DNA from: Aphanomyces cochlioides | Lineage: Eukaryota; Oomycota; Saprolegniomycetes; Saprolegniales; Verrucalvaceae | Direction of reading: 5' to 3' | DNA length: 64,000 bases | Assembly: GCA_019828595.1 (NCBI GenBank) | Contig: JAHQRK010000028.1 | Location: 620,001-684,000, forward strand | In this document: positions 21,838 through 33,563 of the stretch, in pieces | Layout: each line of letters begins with the position of its first letter | Position numbering within the stretch: the first letter of the stretch is position 1 | Translations under genes and position numbers: made by a program | The notes under the pieces: generated by a model | Database searches by the model: none | What the model saw: only the letters and a program-made list of their open reading frames with translations | What the model was told of the DNA's origin: nothing

Positions 21838-22488
21838 TTTAGTTACTCAAAACAAGAAATGCCATTTCCGTGCAGTTGAAATCTACTACGAGGCGGTTGG
21901 AGTTCAAACGGTCGTTGGTGGCTCACAGCCGTTGTCGCTCATCGCCATCGCATTGACGAACGATATTTACCCCCTAGAGCCGAAGGGAAACTCCATGTTT
22001 TCCTGTCAATGCCTGACTGGCTCCTCCCTCGCCCAAAACGGTAGACTTTGGTAGTCGTTTTGGGATCAAGCCACGATTACGCATCTGACTGGCACACTGT
22101 TACCACCACTTGAATTCCGTCTCAAATTAAAGTTGGCTTGACTTTCCTCGAAGTATTTGACTTGATTTCTTGTAGCATTTTGACTACTTCGGTGAGAGAG
22201 ATCCACATCATTCCGCACTCGAGTGCGAGAGGGCTTGATGTTGATGCTAAGTTGTCACCTGCAGAGACGGCTGTGGAGTCCAGTGGCAGGATGATTCCTG
22301 ATTCCGGCAACATGCATTTTTGGACGATAGTCACACTTGGACTCCAGTTGCAGTGGCTTGGGGGATGGATGGCTTACTTTCCCCAACGAAGTCCAAGTGA
22401 TGAGCGATACGAGTGTTGCGGCGAACAAGAAAGCTTGTTTGAATCCAGTGGAGGCTCACCTACCATGATACCAATCTGGTCTGTCTGG
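21838..22488. other. Intergenic, no gene recognised
   Basis: Between the BTB gene and the secreted-protein array. The last ~80 nt (from GAATCCAGTGG near 22441) duplicate the upstream region of the second array copy (near 23418), so array duplication units include promoter DNA. Confidence 0.45.
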
Positions 22489-22502
22489 GCTCATTCTTGA
22501 GC
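22489..22502 (+). promoter_or_regulatory. Initiator-like element GCTCATTCTTGAGC, array copy A
   Basis: It lies 30 nt upstream of the copy-A ATG. The near-identical GCTCATTCTTGAAC at 23458-23471 lies 32 nt before copy B, and related CTTATTCTTGAATT / CTTATTCTCGAATT precede copies D and C. It matches the TCATTYY-type initiator described for oomycete genes, which supports both start-site placement and oomycete origin. Confidence 0.55.
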
Positions 22503-22518
22503 TCAATCGACGGAGCTG

Positions 22519-22824
22519 ATGCAAATTAACCGAGCTACCATGGTCGTGGTTGTCGTTGGGACAGTTCAAGCCAACAACCACGGACACTTGCATGGTGAAG
22601 CAAACAATTATCCCTGATATGACATCCAAAACTTCAGCTCTCAAGGCCTGCGCAACAAAATATTACGAACTCCACGCCTCCAGCCAACGAACATGGAATA
22701 GTTTTTCGCGTTCCTCAAGGCCTTTAGGAATGGAACCGTTGATGGTCTTGTTGTCCCGTCGAGCGCTTCAATTGCCGCACAAAGTCTCTCCAATGCTCTC
22801 GTCCTTGCTACTACCGTGTCGTAA
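22519..22824 (+). pseudogene. Secreted Ser/Thr-rich family, copy A, decayed
   Basis: It has the family leader (MQINRATMVVVVVGTVQA) followed by a frame change. Diverged family sequence (TDTCMVKQTIIPD, ALKACATKYYEL) then continues in a second frame, and a Ser/Ala-rich GPI-type tail (IAAQSLSNALVLATTVS) ends at 22824 in a third. At least two frame changes make it a pseudogene of the array represented by the intact copy at 25518. Confidence 0.6.
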
Positions 22825-23489
22825 GCCGAGAATTCGAAAGCTTTTGTTAATCGTCATCTTAGTTGCATATTCACGACCAACAGCACTTCAAGATCAAGGT
22901 CACCTTCCACCGCCTTCATTCTTTCGACTCAACCTTGTTGCATGGAGGCCATTAACCTGCCAAGAAAAGCTTGTGGCCGCAATGAACTGTCGAATGCTTC
23001 ATAATCAAGAAGACTCGAAATTCTACCTCGATTGTCTCGCAGCGGACGGTTCCACCCACCGAGATCCATGAAGCAGCTTGAGTTTACTACTGAGGAAGAT
23101 ATCACTCCAAGAACTATTCAATTCACTTGCCAGCCACTCACTAGAGCCGCCCTACGTTCTCCCTCAGTGCGCAACCTACTGCAGCACTGTACTTGCTTTG
23201 TCCTAGTCTTCTCGATTTGGACTGCGATGAAATCCAGTGATAAACCTTTGCTTATTCCGGCAAGATGTCAACTTTGCATGAAGCTATCATCGTTTGAAAG
23301 TGTCACGATGGCTTGGACTACCATGGTTGTATTTGGAAGGAATGGCTTTTATTCCAACGCAAGTACAACTCGATGCGCAATACAAGTGCTCCAACTATGG
23401 AAGGCGATCGATTGCTTGAATCCAGTGGCTGCTCGACCTACGTCGCTGTCTGCGTGGGCTCATTCTTGAACTTTCAATCGACGGAGCTG

Positions 23490-23900
23490 ATGCAAATCAC
23501 TCGCGCTGCCCTTGTCACCATTGCCGCCGCAACTGTCCAAGGCGATAACACCACCGATTCTTGCGCTGTCAAGCTGACGATTGTTTACATTTACATCTGC
23601 AGCATTCAAGGCGTGCGCGGCGAATGTGACCAATTCCACGCCGCGGGTCATTGGCTATGACTGGGCCGACCCAGTGATCAAAGCCTACAACGACTCGGCT
23701 CTGTGCCAAACATGGTACGCTGGCTTGGTCAACGATTTCAAACCATCGAGCCTCCATGTGTCATGACGTTCTCCAACAAGACGCAAGTCCTCACGTCAAG
23801 GTGGAACCACACGTTGTTCGACTTTCTCAAGGTGATTCAGGACCCAACCCTGGCCACCAGGAATGGGACCACTGGAGTCAAACTAACAATCAAATGCAAT
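23490..23900 (+). pseudogene. Secreted Ser/Thr-rich family, copy B, decayed
   Basis: It starts with the family leader MQITRAALVTIAAATVQG and SCAVKLT, then changes frame before FTSAAFKACAANVTNS and again after ALCQTWYAGLVNDFK, where the IEPPC..FSNKTQVLTSRWNH segment continues. The reading frame is broken twice and the Thr-rich stalk and GPI-type tail are not recognisable. The copy shares its upstream ~80 nt with copy A. Confidence 0.65.
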
Positions 23901-24683
23901 CCTCGAAAGTATTTGTCCTGGCATGGGTGGAATGCATCCTACGTTGCTCGAGAGGTACTTCTTTCCTCTCTCGACGCTCACGATTCCTGACCTTAAGGGT
24001 GTGGCTCATGCACCACCAGCAACTTTCACCGCTCGAATCTATACTGACGAAGGAAGCGCTCATCGTGTAGTCACGAGAGCACGATGGAATGAAGTGGCGA
24101 TTGTTCCATCGATCTCCTCCATTCGTGCTTGATGAGTTCATGAGCGAGTGGGGAGCTTTGATGAGTGTGCGAGTTCTTGCCTGGGAGCACTTGGCATACA
24201 TTCCAGCACAAGATGCACAATCCATCAACGCTCTCGAGCTCATCCCATCCGTCGACAAGACGCAAATTCGCAATGAGTGCGCTTAATTTCCCGTCCCAAT
24301 GTTATCAACATTGATCCACCAAAGCAACGATATCATCCACGTCGTCCATCATGTCGATGCAATCATCATACAGTCTCCCCACCGCGTCTTTGCTCAAGCG
24401 CAGTGGTGTCAAAGCTGTGCAACGTCGTGCTTCCACACGAGATTCAAGGATGTTTACTGCACTCCCCCGTGAAATTCAGCGGCATGTCCATCCATGGACT
24501 CCTGGGACTTTCGATTCGGTCAATGAATCTTTTGTCTCTGTTGGATGGTGTCGACCTCGCGTATGCTGATTGTACTGTGGGAGGACTGCCGCTCACATCC
24601 CATAGACATGCAGATGGATGCGACACGAACGATCTTCTCTCCGTGGTTTTGTCTTATTCTCGAATTTCCCGTCGACTGCAACG
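23900..24683. other. Inter-copy DNA of the secreted-protein array
   Basis: It holds several short plus-strand frames of 60-70 codons (for example 24089-24286), none with a recognised family. The last ~40 nt form the conserved upstream region of copy C. It may contain remnants of a further decayed gene. Confidence 0.3.
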
Positions 24684-25325
24684 ATGCAAATCACCCGAGC
24701 TGCCCTCGTCGCTCTTGCCGCCACCGCCGCGACTGTTCAAGGTAACAACGCGACTGACGCTTGCTGAAACAAGGTCACGGCGGTCATTGACCCTGCGTTT
24801 TCGTCGGATGCGATCAAGAACTGCGCCAAGGACATCCAAACGGCCGCTCCATCATGGTGGGCTGTAATTGCGGAAAACACCAAGCAAGTGTTCAACTCGA
24901 CCGTCTCGTTCTTCTCGTCGGGAGACTGGAATGCGCCGACATTGAAGGCGTTCAATGACTCGAAAGTGTGCCAGCAATGGTACACTGGCGTCTCGAGCGC
25001 GATCCAGCAGATCGATCCTCCATGCTCCTTTGCCGTCTCGAACGCGACCCAGATCTTGACGTCCAAGTGGAACTACACCTTGACCGAGTTTCTCGAACTG
25101 TCCAAGAAGTGGAACGTGAGCGACTTGTCGCTCGTCGCCAACACAACCAAAGTCCCTGGAGTCAACAACAGCACGAACCCATCGAGCTCCCCGTCTGCAG
25201 CTCCTACGACGACTGGAGCCACCACTACGACTGCTGCTCCCACGACGACTGCAGCCAAGTCAAGCGCTTCCGTCGTCGCTGCCGGACTCACGACTGTCGT
25301 GGCGCTGGCAGTAGCTGCATTGTAG
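24684..25325 (+). pseudogene. Secreted Ser/Thr-rich family, copy C, one premature stop
   Basis: Nearly identical in layout and sequence to copy D: leader MQITRAALVALAATAATVQG, four conserved cysteines, N-glycosylation sequons, a Thr/Pro/Ser stalk and a hydrophobic GPI-type tail (VAAGLTTVVALAVAAL). The single lesion is a TGA at 24765-24767 (codon 28), where copy D has TGG right after the first cysteine. Everything downstream remains open to 25325. So it is a very young pseudogene, an allele-specific null or a sequencing error. Confidence 0.75.
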
Positions 25326-25517
25326 AGCGAGCATCTTGAATCATAAATAAATCCATCCCATGTACGTCTGCTTGGCTCCTGGCTGCGTGGAGCGCTGCTT
25401 CGGACTAGGTCGGTGGAGGATTGCTTCTCCCAACACGAAGACGCACAAGGATGTGACACAAACAATCTTCCACCATGTGGTTCTCTCTTATTCTTGAATT
25501 CACCACCGAACACGCTG

Positions 25518-26162
25518 ATGCAACTCACAAAGGCTGCCCTCGTCGCCATGGCTGCCACCGCCGCGACCGTCCAAGGTAACAACGCCACGGACGCTTGTTG
25601 GGCCAAAGTCAAGGCGGTCGTGGATCCTGCGTTTTCGTCGGATGCGATCAAGAACTGCGCCAAGGACATCAAAACAGCCGCACCATCGTGGTGGGATGTC
25701 ATCGTGGAGAACACCAAGCAAGTGTTCAACTCGACGTTGACATTCTTCGCGTCGGGAGACTGGAATGCTCCCATATTGAAGGCGTTCAACGACTCGAAAG
25801 TTTGCCAGCAATGGTACACTGGTGTCTCGACCGCGATCAAGCAAATCGAACCTCCTTGCTCGTTTGCCATCTCGAACCAAACCCAGGTCCTCACGTCCAA
25901 GTGGAACTACACGTCGGCCGAGTTTATCGAGCTATCGAAGAGCTGGAAGGGGAACGACTCGCCCCTTGTCGCCAACACAACAGCAGCTCCTGCAGCAAAC
26001 AACATCTCGACGCCATCGACCAGCCCATCTGCAGCTCCAACGACTACTCTTGCCACTACTACGACGACCGTCGCTCCAACGACGACTGCGGCCAAGTCGG
26101 ATGCCGCCGCCTCCGCTGCGGGACTCACGGCTGTCCTGGCTCTCACTGTCGCTGTATTGTAA
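25518..26162 (+). CDS. Secreted, probably GPI-anchored Ser/Thr-rich surface protein, copy D
   Basis: A 214-residue protein, the only intact member of a four-copy tandem array. Leader MQLTKAALVAMAATAATVQG, then an ~130-residue extracellular domain with cysteines at ACWAKV, NCAKDI, VCQQWY and PPCSF and repeated N-x-S/T sequons. A Thr/Pro/Ser-rich stalk (PTTTLATTTTTVAPTTT) and a hydrophobic C-terminal GPI-type signal (SAAGLTAVLALTVAVL) follow. The small cysteine-paired domain plus O-glycosylatable stalk plus anchor is reminiscent of elicitin-like oomycete surface proteins, but the cysteine number and spacing do not match canonical elicitins. The family is therefore left unnamed. An in-frame upstream ATG at 25413 is rejected in favour of the one that starts the leader. 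Confidence 0.8.
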   Translation: MQLTKAALVAMAATAATVQGNNATDACWAKVKAVVDPAFSSDAIKNCAKDIKTAAPSWWDVIVENTKQVFNSTLTFFASGDWNAPILKAFNDSKVCQQWYTGVSTAIKQIEPPCSFAISNQTQVLTSKWNYTSAEFIELSKSWKGNDSPLVANTTAAPAANNISTPSTSPSAAPTTTLATTTTTVAPTTTAAKSDAAASAAGLTAVLALTVAVL

Positions 26163-26861
26163 GATGCAACCTCTCAGAATTTATAATTCCCATCAAAGAA
26201 TCATAAATTTCCCGGATATTAGAAGTTTATCCGTATATATAGACATTACTGTAAAAATAAATATATTAAGTTTAAGAGTGAAACTTGCGTTTAAAAGCTA
26301 TGGAAACTTCGAAGTATTCTTGGCAGAAGAGTCAATTTTATATAATAGCTATAGCAGCTCAGACACTGAGTATATAAGTTGCTAACTAGCCGCTAAGGAG
26401 TGCCAAGGTGCTCGGGTCAAATAATAAAACACCCTCACCATCTCACAATTTCAAGGGATGTCAGCGTTCAAAGCAAACAACAAACACCGAACTTGTATCG
26501 GTCCATTGGTATATCAGGTCCATTGGTACAGCAATATACCTATAGGTGCTTGCCTGCCATCAAATTTCATGCCACTGAGACCTTCCAAATTGCTCCCATG
26601 GCAAATGCCTTTCATACTTACCACATACGTTAATCAGCCACCAAGCAAAGTGGAAGAATATCTAACTCGCTTCATTTAAAGTTGCCGTGTCAACGCAGTC
26701 AATTCTGAGATGGTTGAAAGAGTTCATTTCTTCCAAAGAAAGAGCCTGTCAAAGTCAATAATCCTGATAAGGACTCATAATCCGGATATAATATTGAAGC
26801 GTCGCACCTCAAATCTTCCATTTCAGATTATTTGCGCGCGGGAACATTTGGTCTTCCGGCG
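26163..26861. promoter_or_regulatory. Intergenic; AT-rich, with ATCCGGATA element before DNAI2
   Basis: No gene seen. ATCCGGATA at 26780-26788 lies about 74 nt before the DNAI2 ATG. Related half-sites CCCGGATATT (26211) and TTATCCGTATAT (26228) lie just after the secreted-protein gene. Confidence 0.5.
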
Positions 26862-28666
26862 ATGGAATTAGCGTACCAGTATACGAAGCAACGACGGACT
26901 TTCGGGCGGCATTGTGACTTCAAGGATGTGGATGCCAAGATTCTCGAGTCGATTCCATCCACGGACCAGTACGATCACGATTATGTGAAGCGTCGACCGA
27001 TGATCGGACGGTTTGACACGACGCCAGACATGTCAGAACATGAAGTCAACACGGAACGCTTGATCACCAAGAACAGTAGTATGCGCCATGTTGAAGGAGG
27101 ATGGCCCAAAGATGTAGACTCTGCGGAACAGAACGATGTCCAGCGTTTTCGAAAAAAGGTCGAAAAGGACGACGAGTACAAGCAAGCTGTCAAGTTCCTG
27201 GGACCAGTTGCAGAACGAGGCCTCAAGCAAAACAACACGATCAATATCTACCAGGATTATTTTGCACATATGGGAGAACCTGCAACGACAGAACAGCCAA
27301 GTGCCAAAGGTCTTGCAGTTTTCCGCGACCCCGAGACTGTTCGACGAACTGTGTCGAAAATCGATTGGCATCCTGAATCACCTCAACGTATGGCTGCATG
27401 CTATTGCATCCTCAACTTTCAAGATCCCAAGTTTGTGAACGCTCGCATGCCTTCCAACAGCTATATCTGGGACGTTATGAACCCAAATACTCCTGAAGTA
27501 GTACTCAAACCCCTCAGTCCACTCTGTTGCCTTCGATACAATCCCAAAAGCGTCGATCAGCTCGTCGGTGGATCGTACAATGGCTTGATTTCGTTCTTTG
27601 ATATCCGCAAGTCAGGCAGCACTCCAGTTGAGACGTCCATGATTGAGCATTCGCATCATGACCCAGTTTACGATGTATTTTGGATATCCTCCAAGACGGG
27701 TAATCAGTGTTGTTCCGTCTCGACGGATGGGTCTATGCTGTGGTGGGATATCCGACACTTAGCCCAGCCAACCCACCGGATTCTGCTCTCAGACAAGGAT
27801 GGTCAAGTCCTCGGTGGTTCAAGCATGGAGTACAACACAGAAGCAGGTCCGACAAAATATTTAGTTGGTACCGAACAAGGCATTGTGCTGTCAGTCAACT
27901 TGCGTAACATCAAGCAAAACAATGGTATTGTCGTCTACGACACTGGCGCTGGAAAGCACCACGGCCCTATCTACACGATTCAACGAAACCCATGCCACAA
28001 CAAATTTTTCATGACAATCGGAGACTGGACCGCTCGTGTGTGGTGCGAAGATCTAAAGACGCCTATCATGAGTACGACTTATCACGAAAGCTACGTGACT
28101 GCTGGCTGCTGGAGTCCGACGCGCGCTGGCGTATTTTTTGTCACCCGAATGGATGGAGTCGTGGATGTGTGGGATTTCTTTTACCGACAAAACGTCGCCG
28201 CGTACTCTCACAAAGTTGGGGACGTCCCGTTGTCATCCATCAGTGTTCAGGTAAGCATCGCTAGCTGAAACAAAAGCTCAAGCATTGCATCTAGGGTAAC
28301 AGCCAGTCTGGTGGCAAACTTGTAGCTGTGGGCGATTCCAACGGAATGATTTCTTTGCTTGAAGTCTCCGATGGTCTTGCTATTCCACAGTCGAATGAAA
28401 AGGCTGCAATTAACGGCATGTTTGAACGAGAAACCAAGCGAGAAAAGAATCTTGAAGCGCGGGAGAAAGAGCAAAAGCGTAAGAAGGCGACAATGGAGGA
28501 AGGCAAAGTGGATGAGCTTCCTTCGACGAAGGATGAGAAGATGGAAGAACTACTTCGTACTGTCGACGCCAATTTCCTCAATATGATTAAAGAAGCTGAA
28601 GACACGGAGAATAAAAACATGGAGCACAAGACAGACACGATGAAACCAGGCGATGACGACAATTAA
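26862..28666 (+). CDS. DNAI2: Axonemal outer-arm dynein intermediate chain 2
   Basis: A WD-repeat intermediate chain of the ciliary outer dynein arm, which links motor heavy chains to the doublet microtubule. Two exons, 26862-28250 and 28295-28666, joined in phase across a 44-nt GT-AG intron, encode 586 residues (human DNAI2 is ~605). Family hallmarks are the N-terminus MELAYQYTKQRRTFGRHCDF, then MSEHEVNTER, HVEGGWPKDV and RFRKKVEKDDEY. WD blades follow: SYIWDVMNPNTPE, VGGSYNGLISFFDIRK, STDGSMLWWDIR, KYLVGTEQGIVLSVN, GDWTARVWCEDL and TRMDGVVDVWDF. The charged tail is MFERETKREKNLEAREKE. The true ATG is 26862; frame upstream of it lacks one. Its presence implies a motile flagellated stage. Confidence 0.96.
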
Positions 28667-29545
28667 TCCAGCCTCTTTCTTGTTCGCCTCGCTCCCCATC
28701 AACCCGAAGGATTTCATCACTGAATTTTTAGACAAGTCGCTGGAAAATGTTATGGGAAAGAGGATTGTGTGTCAATCTTTTCTCACTGTAATTCGACTCA
28801 GGGAATATCGAGGGGGCATGACAATCACATAGACATATTCGTATCGGTGCTGACAAAGTCCACAGGCAGCAAGTATCGCATTGTCCCAGCAAGATAAAGG
28901 TTTATCTGACGGGTTGACGGGGTAATCACGCCTCTGTACCCTCTCTTGAGTGTTGGCTGGCTGAGTCAGAAAAGCCACAGCCACGTCAAATGTCGTGGTG
29001 GATGACATCGACGCGAAAAGTTTTTGAGCGAGAGCACAGAGATGAGGAATGCACCCACATTGCGATGACTATTAATAACAGTAAACAGTTTTAACTCCCT
29101 GTCTCGCGTGAAGAGTCTCTATCATTGAGAACTTGAATATCCCCAGTTTATAGCATTATCTGCATCCACCTCGAGCTTATCAATGGCGTCGAAGATGTTC
29201 TCGAGCGCCATGAAAGCGCATCGAATGCTTGGTGAACTGCGTTGTAATCAAAGTATAATATATGGGAATGATTTTGATTGGCTCCGTCTCTGTTTGAAAT
29301 TGAAACTCGAAAAAGGAGACGTGGTTCTGTTCGTAAAGTTAACATTGACTTTACAGTACACTTGAGCAACTTTCCAAAAAGAGTTGACAGAAAGAGAGGT
29401 ACAAACACGTTTCTTTACGTAAAGTTGACCAATGTTGGTAAATTGCAACAGAGTGAGAGAAGGGGAATGTTGGTAGAACAATGTTGTTTGATTGGTCGCA
29501 GTTTTTTTCTCGTCAACAAGAAGATCATTTTCAGAAAAGACAAGG
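28667..29545. other. Intergenic, no gene recognised
   Basis: Only short frames occur. A minus-strand frame (29248-29625) looks like a shadow. No recurrent promoter element seen. Confidence 0.4.
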
Positions 29546-31529
29546 ATGGGCGGCAACGAAGACGTGACGGAACCCGTCGTGCCATGGGCATACATGCGCA
29601 AGGGAGAATGGATCATTTTCTCCAAAGAAGACAGCGGTATGTGTCTCTACTTATGCCTTTTAGACTCATTTTGTCGCTGTAGAAAAGCTTGAAGCGTCGC
29701 GGGATGATAAACCAGTAGTCGTGGATCATGGGCGGCTCGAAGTATCTGTCCGGCAACGCTCCGTCTCGGCAGTGTTTTGGAAAGAAGGTCCATGCCCAGT
29801 TGTTCGATCGTACGATATCTCTCTGTGTATGCTTGTGGGTGTAATTACTTTGCGTCATGGATAGTGAATGGCTCTTCGAAAACACGAGCGGAAAAATATT
29901 TCCACTGTCAGAAGACGAATCGACGGAAATCAAACGACTCTGGTCAACACTCCCCAAGGTATTGTATGGAATTTCATTACTGCTTACTTGGAAATACGTG
30001 AGTAGAACGAACCTCATCATTTTGCACTTCCTGTGGTGGATCATCGAAGCGGGCGTGAGATCAAGTTTGGTCCCGCCAAGACTGCACTCGGACAAAAAAT
30101 CAGCGAACTATTTCTCAAGTGCAGCCACACGCGGACACATCGATGCAAAGCTATTCACCATGGTTACAACCAATGGACGTCGTCAACTTCACGTGAAGTG
30201 AACCATCTTGTCTTTGTCGTCCATGGCATTGGCGAGACATATTGCAAGAGGCGATCTGCGAATGGCACTATAATTGACTATAGCTACTCGATGCGGCAAG
30301 ATGTTCCATCCATATTGACGTCGCATTTCCCGCAATCTACAACTGGCATTGAATTTCTTCCGGTCGATTGGTCAGACGTGTTGGTCGAAATGGTACACTT
30401 TGCATCAATGTGGTCCAGCTCATTTTTGTCTCCTAGGGCGACAATTTGCATTCATTACTGAGCCACATCTCGTTTGACACGATGCCTTTTGTGCGTCAAA
30501 TCTGCAACGAGCTCCTCTCAGACATATTGATGTACATGGTACGGAATTATTCAATCTCATGGCCAGAGTTCAAGTTTTTTCCACCTCTAGGAGAGACAGC
30601 AACGAGTCCTAGAATACGTGGCAAACTACATGAATACAGTCTATGCGCTCTATTTACATCGCCATCCTGGATTCCAAGGAAAGGTATCAATCATGGGCCA
30701 CAGCCTTGGCAGTGTCATAACGTATGATGTAAGAATTTCCCCTGGCGATCTTTGGGGCTCATTGTATCGACTTTTCTAGCTCTTGTCCAAGCAAGCCGAT
30801 CAAGATTGGAAGTCGATCCACTTGGACTTTGATGTCCATACATTCTTTGGATTTGGCGCTCCGGTGGGCCTTTTCTTAGCTCTCCGAGGCAAAGGCGAAT
30901 CCTTGGCTTTGCCGACGTGCAAGCATCTATACAACATCAACCACGTACGTAATGTTTCGACAAATCAAGTGCTAAGTGATGGCTAGCCTGCTGATCCAAT
31001 TTCTTATCGCCTCGAGCCATTGCTTGTCCCGCAAGCCACAGTCCAGCCACCTGTTCGCCTCAATACGTACTCTGGCTGGAAGCGTATCCATCATGTACAA
31101 CTTCGAAGTGCCTGCCTGTTTCCTAGGTCTCATGACTTTGTTAGGCTGTGCAAGACATCGTCGAATCGATTGACGCCAGTCAAAAGAAACTGACAAAGGA
31201 TATTGGCGACGCTTTGGGCAAAATGCTTAAGGCAAGCAGTGCAGATGCTGCAGCCTCGGGTGCATCTGCTACATCAGATGGAGCTTCGTCTGGAGAGGAT
31301 GCAGACGCGAAACTTCAGCAACGGCTCGAGCAATTGAATCCCCTTACCAAACGCCTTGATTACGTCTTGCCGGTACTGAATTTTCGAGCGTTCAAGCATC
31401 TCATTCGTCTCGTAGGAGTCTGAAATCGAAGCGCTGACTCCGATTGCAGCCCTAACGGCGCACACTGGTTACTGGACATCGATGGATTTCCTCCTGTTCA
31501 TTGTGTCGCAGCTTGTCGAGTCATCGTGA
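29546..31529 (+). CDS. DDHD-domain phospholipase, copy 1, ten exons
   Basis: Predicted intracellular phospholipase A1-like enzyme of the DDHD family (relatives act on phosphatidic acid at ER/Golgi membranes). Exons: 29546-29636, 29683-29809, 29865-29958, 30006-30392, 30437-30538, 30591-30728, 30780-30944, 30987-31094, 31145-31372 and 31416-31529. All joins are in phase and give 517 residues. N-terminal WWE-like part: VVPWAYMRKGEWIIFSKEDS. Then HLVFVVHGIGETY, the GxSxG nucleophile motif SIMGHSLGSVITYD, and the DDHD core FFGFGAPVGLFLAL with YNINHPADPISYRLEPLL. All nine introns are GT-AG and ~43-56 nt. The paralogue at 38630 shares six of these intron positions. Confidence 0.9.
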
Positions 31530-33128
31530 TGGGCTCTATCTCACATGGCTCAACTGTCTCACCTTGACAAACTCGTGCATCATCCCTCGACACGCCTGTT
31601 GTCGTCAATCTCATCAACGAATTCATAAAAGTATCAAGCTTGAGTACGTGAATTGTGTGTTCGTCCAAATCTCGTGTGCTCGCGCTTCGTTAGCGTTGTC
31701 ACGCTGCCGACCCCTGCATCCCATCGACGTCCAACCATGCACAGATAGATGCGAGTTGCACACTTCAGGTTGAAACTCCATCAAGTTCCGCTCGAGTTCC
31801 TCTGGGTTGTCTATTTATAGGTACCAGTAGAGGTGGTTTGTATGAAACAAAGTATTAAAATACTTTGTTTCATACATAAAAGATGAGTGGCGAGTTATCT
31901 CATATTTTTATCCGGATGAGTACACTCATTTAAGGGAATTCCAATGGATCTTGTATGGAGCGCCTGTCAAGTGTAGTGGGTTTGCGGGCGGTTGCGTCCA
32001 GTTTATCTTCTTATTCAAGTACACTAGTGGCCAACCATAGTCAAAGCTGTGATTGATGGCGTGAGATGGCGACTTCGTCAATTGCATCGCCACATGTCAA
32101 GGTGAAATACGATTCGGAATGACCGCCTCTGCACACTCTTTGAGCAGTCGGCCGAATAATGCACTCTTCCTCGAGCTCAGGACAAGGAGATGATCAACAA
32201 TCATACGACAACCTGCTGGCGGCGTTTTTTACAGAAACAACATGTACTCCATGTCGTATACTAGTACAGTATTGTGGTGAGGCATAGACGCCAAAATGCG
32301 TCAAACTTTGGACTCACCCTATAGTAAAACCCATATAAATCGCAACATTATGGTAGTTTTATCCAGATGGTCAGTTGCGACGCGACCACTGCACGTGAGC
32401 TTATGCGGTTTTTGCGGACGAACAACACGTTAGGTGATGAGCCGCCACCTGGCCGACGACTTGGCACTGCTGCCGAACGATAAGATGATTGCCCGCGAGA
32501 GATCTATCCGGAGAACGAGACCTTTCTTCAGAAGAACCCTCTCGGTTTTTAGAAAGATGCATTTCGAAAAGGTACTCTCAGTGTACGGTAGTAAATAGCT
32601 GAGTTGACAAGCGTAGCTTGCAGCCTTTGTGATCTAAAATTGGCTGGTCGAAAGAGAGCCATCGGCTCTATGTGTTGTCGCACAATCCGAGAGAGTTTCG
32701 ACTGCAAACAACGATCGAGGTAATTTTCCTCTCGTTGGACGAAACAAAGAACTGGAATGGGTTCAAGAGGCGTCCAAGGAGGAACGACCACGACGAGACG
32801 CAAGATGATATTTACATATATTTTGGTCAAAAACGTCTGGTCGTCGAAATATCACTGGTACTAGTACACCACCTTTCCTATATTTTTTAACTGGATTAAA
32901 GTATAGAATATGTCGCTCCTCCAGCCGTTGAGTTTTCGGGTCGGCAATCGTTGTAACCGAGGAAATATTATTGCGTTGAATAGACGCTCTGTATACGAAT
33001 GTCAAGATTAATGGACCCTTGATGTTTTTAATTTGCCATGGACAGCACACGATTGCAGCCACGGTGAAAGCGAGCAGCGGTCGTCGGTCAGTTTCGAATT
33101 TGCCGACAAGTCCGTATTTGTTGAGAAC
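31530..33128. other. Long intergenic stretch with a perfect hairpin and isolated TATCCGGATG
   Basis: No gene is supportable. It contains the 38-nt inverted repeat at 31839-31876 and one TATCCGGATG (31909-31918) not close to any recognised gene. The long minus-strand frame 32763-33509 is an antisense shadow of the coiled-coil gene over part of its length. Confidence 0.4.
31839..31876. repeat. Perfect inverted repeat, 18-bp arms, 2-nt spacer
   Basis: The arm TGTATGAAACAAAGTATT is followed by AA and its exact reverse complement. It would form a stable hairpin. It may be a MITE-like remnant or a fused pair of terminal repeats, but no target-site duplication was recognised. Confidence 0.85.
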
Positions 33129-33563
33129 ATGATTGATATTGAGCAAGCTGCCACGGTGAGCATTCTCTACGACGCATTGCTCCATAAGAAGAGCTTGTAC
33201 TGCCACACCAAGATGATTGAAGAGTCGAAGAAGCTCATGGCGTGCAAGAAAGACATTGAGGAGTGTCAGGAACGCATTGAGGAAATCGACGAACAGTTGT
33301 ACGACATTCAAGTCGAGTGTTTGGATCAAGGCATTGATGCGTTCGACACGAACGCGGAAGCGCAGGCGCTCCGTGCCGAAAAGGAAGAAGAAGAGACGCT
33401 TTTGAAACAAATGCACAGCGTGCTCGAGTGTCGGAAACGATCGATGCGCATGTTTATCAAACACAAAGCGGTCCTTGACAACAGTCGCAAGTCGCTCAAG
33501 AACCGACAACGACGTATTGTTGAAAAGGCGTTCCGCACAGGCTTGTTGGTGTGTCCATCGTGA
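33129..33563 (+). CDS. Coiled-coil hypothetical protein
   Basis: A charged, heptad-rich protein. From the first in-frame ATG (33129) it has 144 residues. The open frame extends back to 33033 without an ATG, so an upstream exon or non-canonical start is possible. Core sequence EESKKLMACKKDIEECQERI, EEIDEQLYDIQVE and ALRAEKEEEETLLKQMHS forms an almost continuous coiled coil, followed by a basic tail (SRKSLKNRQRRIVEKAF). No family recognised. The antisense frame on the minus strand is long but has shadow-like composition. Confidence 0.6.
   Translation: MIDIEQAATVSILYDALLHKKSLYCHTKMIEESKKLMACKKDIEECQERIEEIDEQLYDIQVECLDQGIDAFDTNAEAQALRAEKEEEETLLKQMHSVLECRKRSMRMFIKHKAVLDNSRKSLKNRQRRIVEKAFRTGLLVCPS

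Noticed and set aside
32763..33509. 248-codon minus-strand open frame
   Set aside because: Antisense of the coiled-coil gene; hydrophobic/aromatic composition is the mirror of charged heptads.
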